From Hymenobacter sp. (GTDB lineage Bacteria > Bacteroidota > Bacteroidia > Cytophagales > Hymenobacteraceae), in contig JANYFQ010000536.1 of assembly GCA_025362615.1 (NCBI GenBank), forward strand, positions 1 to 19,517: 19,517 bases of DNA, given 5' to 3'. The position numbers were made by a program, and so were the translations under genes. Below the pieces are notes generated by a model. The model did no database searches, was not told where the DNA came from, and saw only the letters and a list, made by a program, of their open reading frames with translations. Positions within the stretch are counted from its first letter, which is position 1; each line of letters begins with the position of its first letter. Positions 1 to 7,339 of this stretch are shown one piece after another.

Positions 1-20
1 CTTTGCACCTTCCGCCGCCC

Positions 21-1943
21 ATGTTCCTGCGCTTTACCGCCCTGTTGCTCTTTGCATTCCTCCTCGCCGGCCCCGCCGCCGGGCAGGGCTTCGACGTGCG
101 CTCGGCCGTGCCGCCCGACTCGCTGCGGACCGACGCGGCCCTGAAAATGGGGCAGCCCGACTCGCTGCGGCGGCGCTTTGATGAGCAGCGGGCCATGCTG
201 CGGCTGCAAGCGTTTACGCGGCGCAAAACCATTGCCGGGCGGGCGGCTTCGGCGCTTTTTACCTTCCGGCAGCCCGCCCAGGAACAAGCCGGGCTCGACG
301 CGGCCCTGCTCGACCGGCAATTCGACCGGCACGTATTCAAAATCGTGCGGCGCATCGAGATTACCACGCTTGATGCCTTCGGCTACAGCCTGACCGACAC
401 CCTGCGGCGGCCCCGCAGCTTCGTGGAGCGGGGCGGCAACGCGCTGCACCTCAAAACCCGGCGCGGGCGCATCCGGCAGGTGCTGCTGTTTCGAGTGGGC
501 CAGCCCCTGGAGCCGCAGGCGCTGGCCGAATCGGAGCGCCTGCTGCGCCAAACCCCCGAGCTGCTCGACGCGCGGGTGCTGGTGAACGAGCGCACCGCCA
601 CCGCCGACAGCGTGGACGTGGAGGTGCGGACGGTGGACGTGTTCAGCATTTCGGCCGGGCTGGAACTGGCCACGCCCACGGCGGGCCAGACCACCTTCGG
701 CGACGACAACTTCCTGGGCCTGGGCCACCAGCTTGCCAACACCTACCGCTACGGCCAAACCTACGACAACCAGCCCCAGGCCCAGTCCTGGGCCTACGAG
801 GGCAGCTACACCGTGCCCTTCCGGCGCTTTGTGCAGGCCCAGGCCCGCTACCGCAACGAGTATTTGCTGGGCCAGGTGGGGGCCTCGGTGCAGCGCGACT
901 TTTATTCGCCCAGCGCCCACTACGCCGGGGCCGTTTCGTTCGACCTGACCGACCGGCAGCTCCTGGCCGGCGCGCCCGCCCCCGACGCCCCGCCCACGCT
1001 GCTGGCCCAGCGCTACGCCGTGGCCGATGCCTGGCTGGGCCGTGCCCTGCGCCTGCGCTCCTACGACCTGGGCTACGAAAACCCCGGCCGCCTCATCCTC
1101 GCCGCCCGCCTCTACGCCACCCGCTTCCTCACCCTGGCCTACCCCACCGACCGCGACGCCAACCTGCTGCTGGGCAGCGTGGGCTACTCGGTGCGGCACT
1201 ACTACAAAGACCGGTACCTCTTCGGCTTCGGGCGCACCGAAGACGTGCCCACCGGCACGCTGCTGGCCGCCACCGCCGGCTACGACCAGAACGCCGCCCT
1301 GCCCCGCCGCTACCTGGCCGCCCGCGTGGCCGGGGCCAGCTACAGCCCCCGCCACGGCTATTTTTTTGCCGGCGTGGGCTTCAGCACGTTTCAGCAAGCG
1401 GCCCGGCCCACGGCGTGGGAACAGGGCCTGCTCAGCGTCGAGAACACCTATTTCACCCGCCTCTACCGGGTGGGCAACTACCAGTTGCGGCACTTTGTGA
1501 GCAGCCGGGCCACGGTGGGCTTCAACCGGCAGCCGGGCGAGGTGCTGCAGGGCATCAGCAACGACCAGGGCATCCGGGGGTTTTCGCCGGTGCAAACGGT
1601 GCGGGCTACCAGCCGCTACGCCTTCAACTACGAAACCACGGTCTTCACGCCCTTGTCGCTGGCCGGTTTCCGGCTGGCGGGCCTCGTGTTTGCCGACGCG
1701 GCCTGGTACACCGAGCGGGCCGGTGGCGGCACGCCCTTCGGCAACACGCCTTACTCCGCGTTTGGGGTGGGCCTGCGCTTCCGCAACGAGTTCACGGCGC
1801 TGCGCACCTTTCAAATTCTGTTCGGCTACTACCCACGCGGGCTGGCCACGCCCAACGGCTTCAAAACCTACGAAACCTCGCGCAACACCCTGAACTTTAC
1901 CGATTTCGGGCTGGGCCAACCGGGCACCGGCACGTACCAGTAA
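21..1943 (+). CDS. Omp85/BamA-like outer-membrane beta-barrel protein with POTRA-like region
   Basis: 640 residues from the ATG at 21; an in-frame TTG at 3 would add six residues before an obvious signal peptide, so ATG is preferred. Residues 1-22 form a signal peptide (hydrophobic core, then GPAAGQG). Residues about 107-208 (FKIVRRIEI ... VDVEVRTVDVFS) have the beta-alpha-alpha-beta look of a POTRA domain with the usual run 'GQPLEPQALAESERLLRQ' and 'RVLVNE'. The rest, about 210-640, is aromatic-rich alternating sequence typical of a beta-barrel (many YRN, RYL, GVGLRFRNEF strands). The Omp85 superfamily assembles or translocates proteins or lipids at the outer membrane; a single POTRA resembles surface-antigen or TamA-like members rather than BamA, which has five. 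It has no same-strand neighbour here. The first six bases of the window (CTTTGC) look like the end of a TAnnTTTG -7 box. Family call fairly sure, substrate unknown. Confidence 0.75.
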   Translation: MFLRFTALLLFAFLLAGPAAGQGFDVRSAVPPDSLRTDAALKMGQPDSLRRRFDEQRAMLRLQAFTRRKTIAGRAASALFTFRQPAQEQAGLDAALLDRQFDRHVFKIVRRIEITTLDAFGYSLTDTLRRPRSFVERGGNALHLKTRRGRIRQVLLFRVGQPLEPQALAESERLLRQTPELLDARVLVNERTATADSVDVEVRTVDVFSISAGLELATPTAGQTTFGDDNFLGLGHQLANTYRYGQTYDNQPQAQSWAYEGSYTVPFRRFVQAQARYRNEYLLGQVGASVQRDFYSPSAHYAGAVSFDLTDRQLLAGAPAPDAPPTLLAQRYAVADAWLGRALRLRSYDLGYENPGRLILAARLYATRFLTLAYPTDRDANLLLGSVGYSVRHYYKDRYLFGFGRTEDVPTGTLLAATAGYDQNAALPRRYLAARVAGASYSPRHGYFFAGVGFSTFQQAARPTAWEQGLLSVENTYFTRLYRVGNYQLRHFVSSRATVGFNRQPGEVLQGISNDQGIRGFSPVQTVRATSRYAFNYETTVFTPLSLAGFRLAGLVFADAAWYTERAGGGTPFGNTPYSAFGVGLRFRNEFTALRTFQILFGYYPRGLATPNGFKTYETSRNTLNFTDFGLGQPGTGTYQ

Positions 1944-1990
1944 GGCGGAGGTGCCCAGGTTTGCGCCGGGGGTTTCTAGTGCTTAACCGC

Positions 1991-2115
1991 TGTTACGCGG
2001 ACGATTTGAGTGTCTTGCGTTTCAGGTTGTTTCTGGTTGCTTGTTTCTCGTTGCTTGTTGCCTCAAAAACCGCTCAGAAACAAGCAACGAGCAACAAGAA
2101 ACAGCCCGCGTAACA
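1991..2115. repeat. long imperfect inverted repeat filling a convergent intergenic gap
   Basis: The outer arms TGTTACGCGG (1991-2000) and CCGCGTAACA (2106-2115) are a perfect 10-bp inverted repeat. Inside, 2043-2061 pairs with 2077-2095 at 17 of 19 positions. The arms are low-complexity, built of degenerate TTGCTTGTTTC-like units. The right end abuts the stop codon of the minus-strand gene at 2116, and the element fills most of the gap after the stop at 1943. It could act as a transcription barrier for both convergent genes or be a small mobile repeat. Confidence 0.75.
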
Positions 2116-2415
2116 TCAGTTATCAACCGTGCCGGCCCGGCGCGACACGTCCTGCACACTGGTCAGGAAAATGCGCTGGTTCCAGGGGTGGTCCAGGTCG
2201 GCAATTTCGACCAGCGCCTGCTTCTTTTCGCGCTTGCCGTAGCGCACCACGGTCACGTTTAGGCGTTTTTCGTCGCGGAATACTTCGGCCAACGGGCCTA
2301 CTTCGGGGCGGGCGGCGGCCGTGGGCTTGGCTTTTTGGGCGTGGGCGGCGGTGGGCACGGCGAAGCTGGCAGCGGCCAGGGCCAGCACGGCGCAGAGTGG
2401 GGCGATTTTTATCAT
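2116..2415 (-). CDS. small secreted protein of unknown function
   Basis: 99 residues from the ATG at 2415. I chose this start because it opens directly into a signal peptide (MIKIAPLCAVLALAAASFAV, then PTAAHAQ); the frame stays open upstream to 2565 but that part reads as low-quality sequence. The mature part of about 70 residues is charged and ends 'HPWNQRIFLTSVQDVSRRAG', with one conserved-looking Trp and no cysteine. It is probably periplasmic. I do not recognise the family. It diverges from the secreted protein at 2589 and converges on the barrel gene. Confidence 0.7.
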   Translation of the reverse strand: MIKIAPLCAVLALAAASFAVPTAAHAQKAKPTAAARPEVGPLAEVFRDEKRLNVTVVRYGKREKKQALVEIADLDHPWNQRIFLTSVQDVSRRAGTVDN

Positions 2416-2570
2416 TTTCAGGGGGAGTGAACGAGTTTGGGAAACAAGCACGAGCAAGTAGCTCCGCCGGCTTACGTAAAGGCCGGGCCTGGCGGTTGCC
2501 CGGCTCCGCCCGCCCCGCCAAAGCAGAACCTTGCCCGGCCCGGTGCGTATCCCCGGCAACTCCATCCACT

Positions 2571-2578
2571 CATTTTTG
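2571..2578 (+). promoter_or_regulatory. -7 promoter element candidate for the gene at 2589
   Basis: CATTTTTG matches the Bacteroidota primary-sigma -7 consensus TAnnTTTG at all but the first fixed position and lies 10 nt before the ATG. No clear -33 TTG was seen, so this is a weak call. Confidence 0.3.
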
Positions 2579-2588
2579 CCTCATTCTC

Positions 2589-3185
2589 ATGTTGTTTCAA
2601 CCCACACTTTTGTGCCGCGCTGCCGCGCTGGCCTTGTTCGCCTGCCTGGCTCCGGCCCTGGCCCACGCCCAGGGCAAAGTGGCCGACGCGCCCCCCTCGG
2701 GCGGCCACACCACCGCCAACGAACAGGCTTACGCCCGCGCCGTGATGGCCGACACCGCCCCGCCCGCCAAGGACGATGCCGAACACGCCAACTCGCAATA
2801 CTACCGCCGGTTGCGCTACGAGTTGAAGATGCCCGCCAAGTTCACCTGGACCGCCACCGCCGCCCAACACCTGACCGAGAAGCGCGACCTGGAGCTGTGG
2901 CAGGTCATCGAATTTATCAGCACCGACCTTGTGCGTTCGCTCGAGGGCAGCCGGGCCGAATACTACAAAGCCCCGGTGGGCAAAATCCGGGAAATCCACT
3001 TCACCACCACCGCTCAAGAGCCGACTCCTTCCCAAATGGGTGCCCAGCACGGCTGGTTCTACTCCTGGAACAAAGCCACCGGCGTACTCACGATGGCCAT
3101 GAGCACGAGCACCAAATCGCCGTCCCCCACCAGCGAAGACTCCGACCGCAACACCTCGAACTGGGTGCTGGCCAACGTGAAGTAA
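2589..3185 (+). CDS. secreted protein of unknown function
   Basis: 198 residues from the ATG at 2589. Residues 1-26 are a signal peptide (MLFQPTLLCRAAALALFACL, then APALAHAQ). The open frame extends upstream to 2010, but that stretch crosses the hairpin element and the divergent gene and is not convincing coding. The mature protein has an acidic, Ala-rich start, a Tyr-rich stretch 'NSQYYRRLRYELKMPAKFTW', and a Ser/Thr-rich C-terminus. No enzyme motif, cysteine pair or membrane segment is visible after the signal, so it is probably a soluble periplasmic or surface protein. It ends 60 bp before a strong bidirectional terminator, so it is likely monocistronic. Confidence 0.75.
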   Translation: MLFQPTLLCRAAALALFACLAPALAHAQGKVADAPPSGGHTTANEQAYARAVMADTAPPAKDDAEHANSQYYRRLRYELKMPAKFTWTATAAQHLTEKRDLELWQVIEFISTDLVRSLEGSRAEYYKAPVGKIREIHFTTTAQEPTPSQMGAQHGWFYSWNKATGVLTMAMSTSTKSPSPTSEDSDRNTSNWVLANVK

Positions 3186-3244
3186 GCCGGTAGCAGCGGC
3201 CCGCCGCCGCCCGGCCTGCCCCAGGCCCTACCAGCCGGTTTCCT

Positions 3245-3300
3245 GAAAAAACAACGGTGCCGCGAAGCCCAATGGGCATTTCGCGGCACCGTTGTTTTTC
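3245..3300. terminator. bidirectional intrinsic terminator
   Basis: A 17-bp perfect stem, AACAACGGTGCCGCGAA (3250-3266) with TTCGCGGCACCGTTGTT (3280-3296), has a 13-nt loop that can itself pair (GCCC-AAT-GGGC). An A-run (3246-3250) and a T-run (to 3299) give a U-tract on both strands. It lies between the convergent genes ending at 3185 and 3326. Confidence 0.92.
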
Positions 3301-3325
3301 TCAAAAAACGACCCCGGCCGGCCGC

Positions 3326-3817
3326 TCAGTGCATACAGCCGAACCAGACGGCGGTGCGCTTGGCATAGGCGGCGGGGTAGGCCCGGCGAATGCGGGCCAT
3401 CGTCTGGCGCAGGGCGGCCGGGCGGGGCGGCACCAGCGCCGCCACCACAATGTAGTATCCTTTGGCAAAGCCCTGGTAGCCGTTGGAGAACTCAACGGAT
3501 ATGTAGTCGCTGTCCTGGGCATCGCCCGTGCCCCTGGGGGTGTAGCAGGGGTAGCCGTACCCGTCGCCGTCGCAGGCGGCCTGGCTGGCGCTCAGGCCCA
3601 GGGCTTTGTTGGGGCGATTGCCCGCCAGCTGGAGCGGCCGGTGCAGCCGGGCTGCCGCTTGTTTCGCGCCCGCCAGGGCAGCAGCGTAGTCGCGGGTGCT
3701 TTGCAGGATAACGATGTCCTTCGGCACGTTGATGTTGTACTCGTCCTGGGCCGCTGCCGGGGTCGGCAGCGCCAGCAGGGCAGCGGAAAGCACGCAAAAA
3801 ACGGCTGGGAAACGCAT
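3326..3817 (-). CDS. small secreted protein, SPOR-like in layout, function unknown
   Basis: 163 residues. The signal peptide is MRFPAVFCVLSAALLALPTP followed by AAAQ. The mature part begins 'DEYNINVPKDIVILQSTRDYAAALAGAKQAA', then has a Gly/Cys segment 'ACDGDGYGYPCYTPRG' and ends 'SVEFSNGYQGFAKGYYIVVAAL ... AKRTAVWFGCMH'. The pattern of a strand, a helix with Ala spacing and a final 'GYYIVVAAL' strand resembles SPOR-type peptidoglycan-binding folds, but that is my inference from layout and not a motif match. Three cysteines lie in the mature region, one of them near the C-terminus. It is the last gene of the minus-strand block, 81 bp after the YcxB-like gene, and is ended by the terminator at 3245-3300. 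Confidence 0.75.
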   Translation of the reverse strand: MRFPAVFCVLSAALLALPTPAAAQDEYNINVPKDIVILQSTRDYAAALAGAKQAAARLHRPLQLAGNRPNKALGLSASQAACDGDGYGYPCYTPRGTGDAQDSDYISVEFSNGYQGFAKGYYIVVAALVPPRPAALRQTMARIRRAYPAAYAKRTAVWFGCMH

Positions 3818-3898
3818 GGGGTGGGGTTTTTTGATTGTTCGAGGCGGCCCTATTTGAAATTGCCGGTGGCCCCGGCCAGCTCCCGGCGGTCGGCCTGG

Positions 3899-4384
3899 TC
3901 AAGCCCCCGGCTTCTGGCCCCGGCGGGCCAGCCAGGTGTGCAGGGTGGCCAACTCTTCTGGGGTCAGGGTTGATTTGGCCAGCACCAGGCTCAAGCGGGG
4001 AAAGCGCCGAATCAGAAAGTAGAAATGGGTGCGCGACTCGTCGGTGGTCAGCAGCCACGCCCAGTCCTTGGTTTCGGGGCCGCTACCGCCCACGGGCCAC
4101 ACCTGGATATGGGCTTCCTCAAAAGCCACGTCGGCCGCAAAAACCGGCTGGTCGCGTCGCCAATAGCTGCTGGCGAAAATGACGGCCAGGGCCAGGGCGC
4201 AAAATCCCAGAAAAAGCCCGCCCCAGGTGAGCAAAAAATGGCCCGCCAAGTCCGGGTACACCGCACTTAGCAGCAGGCTGCCCACCAAATACGCCCACCC
4301 GCTGCGGCGGCGAAACCGGTGCAGCTTGGCCCGCAGCTGGCTGCGGGGGCTGATGCGAAAAGACCGGCGGATACTGGCAACCAT
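3899..4384 (-). CDS. YcxB-like membrane protein
   Basis: 161 residues from the ATG at 4384; the frame is open far upstream but there it is only the shadow of the gene at 4411-5610. A basic N-terminus (RRSFRISPRSQLRAKLHRFRRR) precedes two hydrophobic helices (about residues 29-46 and 50-70). The cytoplasmic tail has the signature of the YcxB-like family: 'IQVWPVGG...W.WLLTTDESRTHFYFLIRR', ending 'TPEELATLHTWLARRG'. The family's role is not established. The gene begins 26 bp after the stop of the zinc-ribbon gene, so the two are very likely co-transcribed. Confidence 0.7.
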   Translation of the reverse strand: MVASIRRSFRISPRSQLRAKLHRFRRRSGWAYLVGSLLLSAVYPDLAGHFLLTWGGLFLGFCALALAVIFASSYWRRDQPVFAADVAFEEAHIQVWPVGGSGPETKDWAWLLTTDESRTHFYFLIRRFPRLSLVLAKSTLTPEELATLHTWLARRGQKPGA

Positions 4385-4410
4385 GCGGGCGAACGACGAA
4401 GAAAAGCAGC

Positions 4411-5610
4411 TTATTCGAGGCGGGCACGCTGGAAGTCGCGCACCGGCCGGCCGTCGGCGGCGAGCAGCAGCGCCCCGTGTACGTAGTCCTGCGCCGGGCC
4501 GGTGTGGTAGCGCACGGCAAACCCGTCGCGGGTGCGCACGGCTTCGTCGAACTCGTAGGCATCGGCGGGGCGGGTCCATAGCACTTGGCCGGTGGCCCCG
4601 TCGAGGCATTGCAGACTGGCGGGGCTGTCGGGGCGGGCGGTGGGGGCGGCGGCCACCAGCAGGTGGCGGGCGTCCTGGTACACGAGGCGGGGGGCGAAGT
4701 AACGCCGGCCGGGGGTCAGGTTTTGGGTGTCGAGGGCCGGGTACTGGCCGGTGGGGCGGTTGGCCAGGAGCTGGGGCAGGGCCTCGGCCAGGCCCGCGCC
4801 CTGCGGGGTTTCGAGGGTGAAAAAGCGGCGGGGAAGCTGGGCGTAGGCGGCCCGGTACAGGGCCAGGCCATCGGCCAGCACCTGGCCCGTGGCGGGCAAG
4901 TAATAGTAGGTGTGGCCGTCGTTGGTGAGCACGCGCAGGGCCTCGTGGGCGGCATCTATTTCCAACTGCGCGATGCCGCTGCTGGCGGGTGGGAAGTTCT
5001 GGAGCAACGTGGCGGTCACATCCACCAGCGCCGCCGTGCGGGTATCCACCCGGTACAGGGTCTGGTCGGCCAGCAAGTAGGGCCGCCCCCCCGGAAACGT
5101 GTGCCACGCGTAGCGGTGGTGGTCGAGGCGGTGGCCCAGGGGGTCGAGCACCTGCTCGCGGTGCCGGCGGCCGGTGCGGGGGTCAAAAAAATCGGCGTAC
5201 AGCGTCACCGAGTCGCTGCCCCAGCGCGGGGCTTCGGTGCGCAGGGCCACGTACACGGGCTGCTGCTCGGCATCGGCGTAGAGGTAGGGATACTGGAAAA
5301 AAATGGGTTTGGTAAGCAGCATGGGCTGACTGGCCAACGGGGGCCGGCCGGCCAGCAAATAGACCCCGGCGAGCGCCGTCAGCACCAACAGCAGGCCGCC
5401 CCACCCCACCCAGTACCGCACCGGCAGCCGGACCACCGGCGGCGGCGGCACCACCGGCGGGAAGTGGTGGCGGACGTGGACCGTCACGTCGTCCGAATTG
5501 AGGTAGTATTCGGTCTGGCAGGCGGCGCAGCGAAACAGGTCGGGGCCGGCCGTGGTTTTGTCGGGGCTGCCGCACTGCGGGCACTGAATAGCGCGGGGAT
5601 TTTTGGCCAT
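4411..5610 (-). CDS. zinc-ribbon membrane protein with large extracytoplasmic domain
   Basis: 399 residues from the ATG at 5610 (MAKNPRAIQCPQCGS). An upstream ATG at 5646 would add 12 residues before the zinc ribbon and is less likely. Cys10, Cys13, Cys28 and Cys31 (CPQC...CAAC) form a rubredoxin-type zinc ribbon. A Pro-rich linker (residues 50-65) leads to one membrane helix at about 66-87 (WVGWGGLLLVLTALAGVYLL). The remaining 310 residues should lie outside the cytoplasm and contain strand-turn repeats such as 'CLDGATGQVLWTRP' and 'LLLAADGRPV' that recall PQQ-type propeller blades, although full blades are not clear. A cytoplasmic metal-binding head on a periplasmic sensor-like body is visible; the function is not. 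It sits between the SIMPL and YcxB-like genes with gaps of 45 and 26 bp. Confidence 0.75.
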   Translation of the reverse strand: MAKNPRAIQCPQCGSPDKTTAGPDLFRCAACQTEYYLNSDDVTVHVRHHFPPVVPPPPVVRLPVRYWVGWGGLLLVLTALAGVYLLAGRPPLASQPMLLTKPIFFQYPYLYADAEQQPVYVALRTEAPRWGSDSVTLYADFFDPRTGRRHREQVLDPLGHRLDHHRYAWHTFPGGRPYLLADQTLYRVDTRTAALVDVTATLLQNFPPASSGIAQLEIDAAHEALRVLTNDGHTYYYLPATGQVLADGLALYRAAYAQLPRRFFTLETPQGAGLAEALPQLLANRPTGQYPALDTQNLTPGRRYFAPRLVYQDARHLLVAAAPTARPDSPASLQCLDGATGQVLWTRPADAYEFDEAVRTRDGFAVRYHTGPAQDYVHGALLLAADGRPVRDFQRARLE

Positions 5611-5655
5611 GTAGCGGCTGTACGCAAACCAAGTGTCCCCGGCCACCGGACCGGC

Positions 5656-6366
5656 CTACTCCAGGGCCGAGTTCAGGCTGCACTGGCTGTCGAAGCGCAG
5701 CAGTTCCGGGCTCATCTTGAAGCCCCGGCCGCCGAAGCTTTTGCTATACAGCTCCAGGTCGGCCGATTGGCGGTTGCCGTTGGAGCTTTCGGGGCTGGAA
5801 TAATCGCTGGCTTCCAGCACGGCCCCGCGCCGCACGTGCAGGGCGGCGCACATTTTATCGGCCGTTTTCACGGCATCGCCCAGGGCCAGCACGTCGGCTT
5901 CGCGGCGCAGGCTGTCGGCGTGGCTGTGGCCGTAGCTCAGGTCTTTGATGCGGCTGATGGGCGTGGCCAGCAACTCTTCCAGGTAGGGCGAAAGGCGGCG
6001 CAGGTCGTTGATACGCACCGTGACCGACTGCGTGGAATTGAAGCCCGTGAATACTTCCTTGCCCTTCACGTAAGTAAATTCTTTGTTTGATGACGTGCTG
6101 CTCACGCGCACCTCGTTCGGCCCCGGCGCGTAGCGGCGCGACACGGCCAGCACTTGGTCCACCACCCGCTGCACCTCGGCCACCGCATCCCGCAGCCGGG
6201 GCCGGGTGAAGGCCGCGTCCACCGTCAGCTCGGCGTAGTCGGGGTACACCGTGACGTGGCCGTAGCCGATGCTATGCACCTGGCGCGGGGCGGCGGGCGG
6301 CGCGGGCTGGCAGGCACCCAGGCCCAGCAGCGAAAGGACGAACAAGGCAACAACGGCGCGAAGCAT
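5656..6366 (-). CDS. SIMPL-domain (DUF541) lipoprotein
   Basis: 236 residues from the ATG at 6366. The signal peptide ends in a lipobox LGAC with Cys19, so the protein should be lipid-anchored. The body matches the SIMPL family: 'IGYGHVTVYPDYAELTVDAAFTR', then a helix 'DAVAEVQRVVDQVLA', the 'FTGFNSTQSVTVRINDLRRL' strand, a region on 'ISRIKDLSYGHSHADSLRREADVLALGDAVKTADKM' and a final 'LHVRRGAVLEASDY'. SIMPL proteins are periplasmic or membrane-associated oligomers of uncertain role. It is the first gene of the minus-strand block. A frame extending upstream to 6747 runs into the TonB gene and is not used. Confidence 0.85.
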   Translation of the reverse strand: MLRAVVALFVLSLLGLGACQPAPPAAPRQVHSIGYGHVTVYPDYAELTVDAAFTRPRLRDAVAEVQRVVDQVLAVSRRYAPGPNEVRVSSTSSNKEFTYVKGKEVFTGFNSTQSVTVRINDLRRLSPYLEELLATPISRIKDLSYGHSHADSLRREADVLALGDAVKTADKMCAALHVRRGAVLEASDYSSPESSNGNRQSADLELYSKSFGGRGFKMSPELLRFDSQCSLNSALE

Positions 6367-6449
6367 GGGCGAGGGGAAAAGCGGGATACGAACGAGCCGG
6401 CCTAACGCAGAAAAGTGCTGGTACGTTGAGGGAAGCCGCTCGATTGTTT

Positions 6450-6489
6450 GGCCCGCTGCCCCCAGGCGCGGTACTGGGGGCCAGCGGCC
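6450..6489. other. GC-rich hairpin in the gap between the TonB-like and SIMPL genes
   Basis: GCCCCCAG (6458-6465) pairs perfectly with CTGGGGGC (6474-6481) around an 8-nt loop. With one bulge on each side the pairing extends to GGCC at 6450 and GGCC at 6489. There is no T-run on either strand, so it is not a standard intrinsic terminator. It lies about 160 bp downstream of the TonB-like stop at 6645 and could be a U-less terminator or a leader structure. The rest of 6367-6644 shows nothing else I can support. Confidence 0.5.
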
Positions 6490-6644
6490 ACCTGTGCCTT
6501 CCCCGCCACGGGTGCCAGCAGCCGCCACCAAGCGGCTCAAACAGTTGCCGAGGCGTATGCCCACAAATTTGCCTGCGCCCAACGATAGCAGACACCGACT
6601 GTCTTCATTCGTGACCCGACTCAGCTCATCCTGGGGCTGTACAA

Positions 6645-7220
6645 CTACTTTGACTCCGGGGCGCGAAAGTTGATGGGCAGGGTGCAATTCACGCGCACGG
6701 GCTGGCCATCGGCCAGGCGGCCGGGCTCCCAGGGCGGCATGAGCCACACCAGCCGGTGCGCTTCTTCGTTGAGGCCCGCGCCGGGGCCGCTCACCACGTG
6801 CGCGTCCTGCACCCGGCCGTCTTTGCCCAGGATGAACTGCACCAGCACCCGCCCCGTGACATTATTTTGGCGGGCTTTCTCGGGAAAGCGCATATTAGCG
6901 CCGATGTAGGCCCCCAGGGCCGGCATTCCGCCGGGAAACACCGCCGGCACGGGCGGCTCGGCGTAAATAGAATCGCGGGTGATGTCGGCGCGGGCATCGG
7001 GGCGAGCCATTGCCGATAGTTGAGCCGATAGTTGAGCCGTCGGCGGGGCGGCAGCGGCGGGGCTGCTGGCGTTGGTCACGGGTGCTGGCTTGGCCACCGC
7101 CGTGGGCCGGGCCGGGCTGTTATGCGGCCGCACCTGGGCCCGGCCGGGGGCGGGCAACAAAGCCAGCAGCCCCAGGCCAAGGGCTCCCGCCCAACCTGCG
7201 GGCGCTTGTAAAAAAGTCAT
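6645..7220 (-). CDS. periplasmic TonB C-terminal-domain protein
   Basis: 191 residues from the ATG at 7220. Instead of the usual single N-terminal TonB membrane anchor followed by a long proline spacer, it has a signal peptide-like start (WAGALGLGLLALLPAPGRAQ) and a short Ala/Pro linker (about 30-70). The TonB_C domain occupies about residues 95-185: 'MRFPEKARQNNVTGRVLVQF', 'GKDGRVQDAHVVSGPGAGLNEEA', 'WLMPPWEPG...GQPVRVNCTLPINF', with the conserved mPpW.PG and P-strand. TonB_C domains bind TonB boxes of outer-membrane receptors. Without an obvious ExbB/D-interacting anchor it may be a partner or decoy rather than an energy transducer. It is a paralogue of the next gene, with a likely promoter of its own. 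Confidence 0.85.
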   Translation of the reverse strand: MTFLQAPAGWAGALGLGLLALLPAPGRAQVRPHNSPARPTAVAKPAPVTNASSPAAAAPPTAQLSAQLSAMARPDARADITRDSIYAEPPVPAVFPGGMPALGAYIGANMRFPEKARQNNVTGRVLVQFILGKDGRVQDAHVVSGPGAGLNEEAHRLVWLMPPWEPGRLADGQPVRVNCTLPINFRAPESK

Positions 7221-7234
7221 ATCGAGTGGATTTT

Positions 7235-7262
7235 AGTATAATGACGGGACACATCCGGTCAA
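7235..7262 (-). promoter_or_regulatory. sigma70-like promoter for the TonB-like gene at 7220
   Basis: Read on the minus strand, TTGACC (7262-7257) and TATACT (7240-7235) are separated by 16 nt. Each matches five of six consensus bases of the proteobacterial type, which is unusual in a Bacteroidota background. The predicted start lies about 8 nt before the ATG. It falls in a clearly AT-rich gap (7221-7339). Confidence 0.4.
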
Positions 7263-7339
7263 TACAATCTACAATAATACGACAAAAGCGTAATAATTAC
7301 GCCAACTTAATAAAATCTCGATTACCCGCAGCCACCTAT

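Noticed and set aside
2010..2588. N-terminal extension of the secreted protein at 2589
   Set aside because: The extension crosses the hairpin element and the divergent gene, and the ATG at 2589 begins an excellent signal peptide.
4585..6090. 501-residue open frame on the plus strand
   Set aside because: It runs antisense across the zinc-ribbon and SIMPL genes, both of which have recognisable domains; the Gly/Val/Gln-rich translation is a composition artefact.
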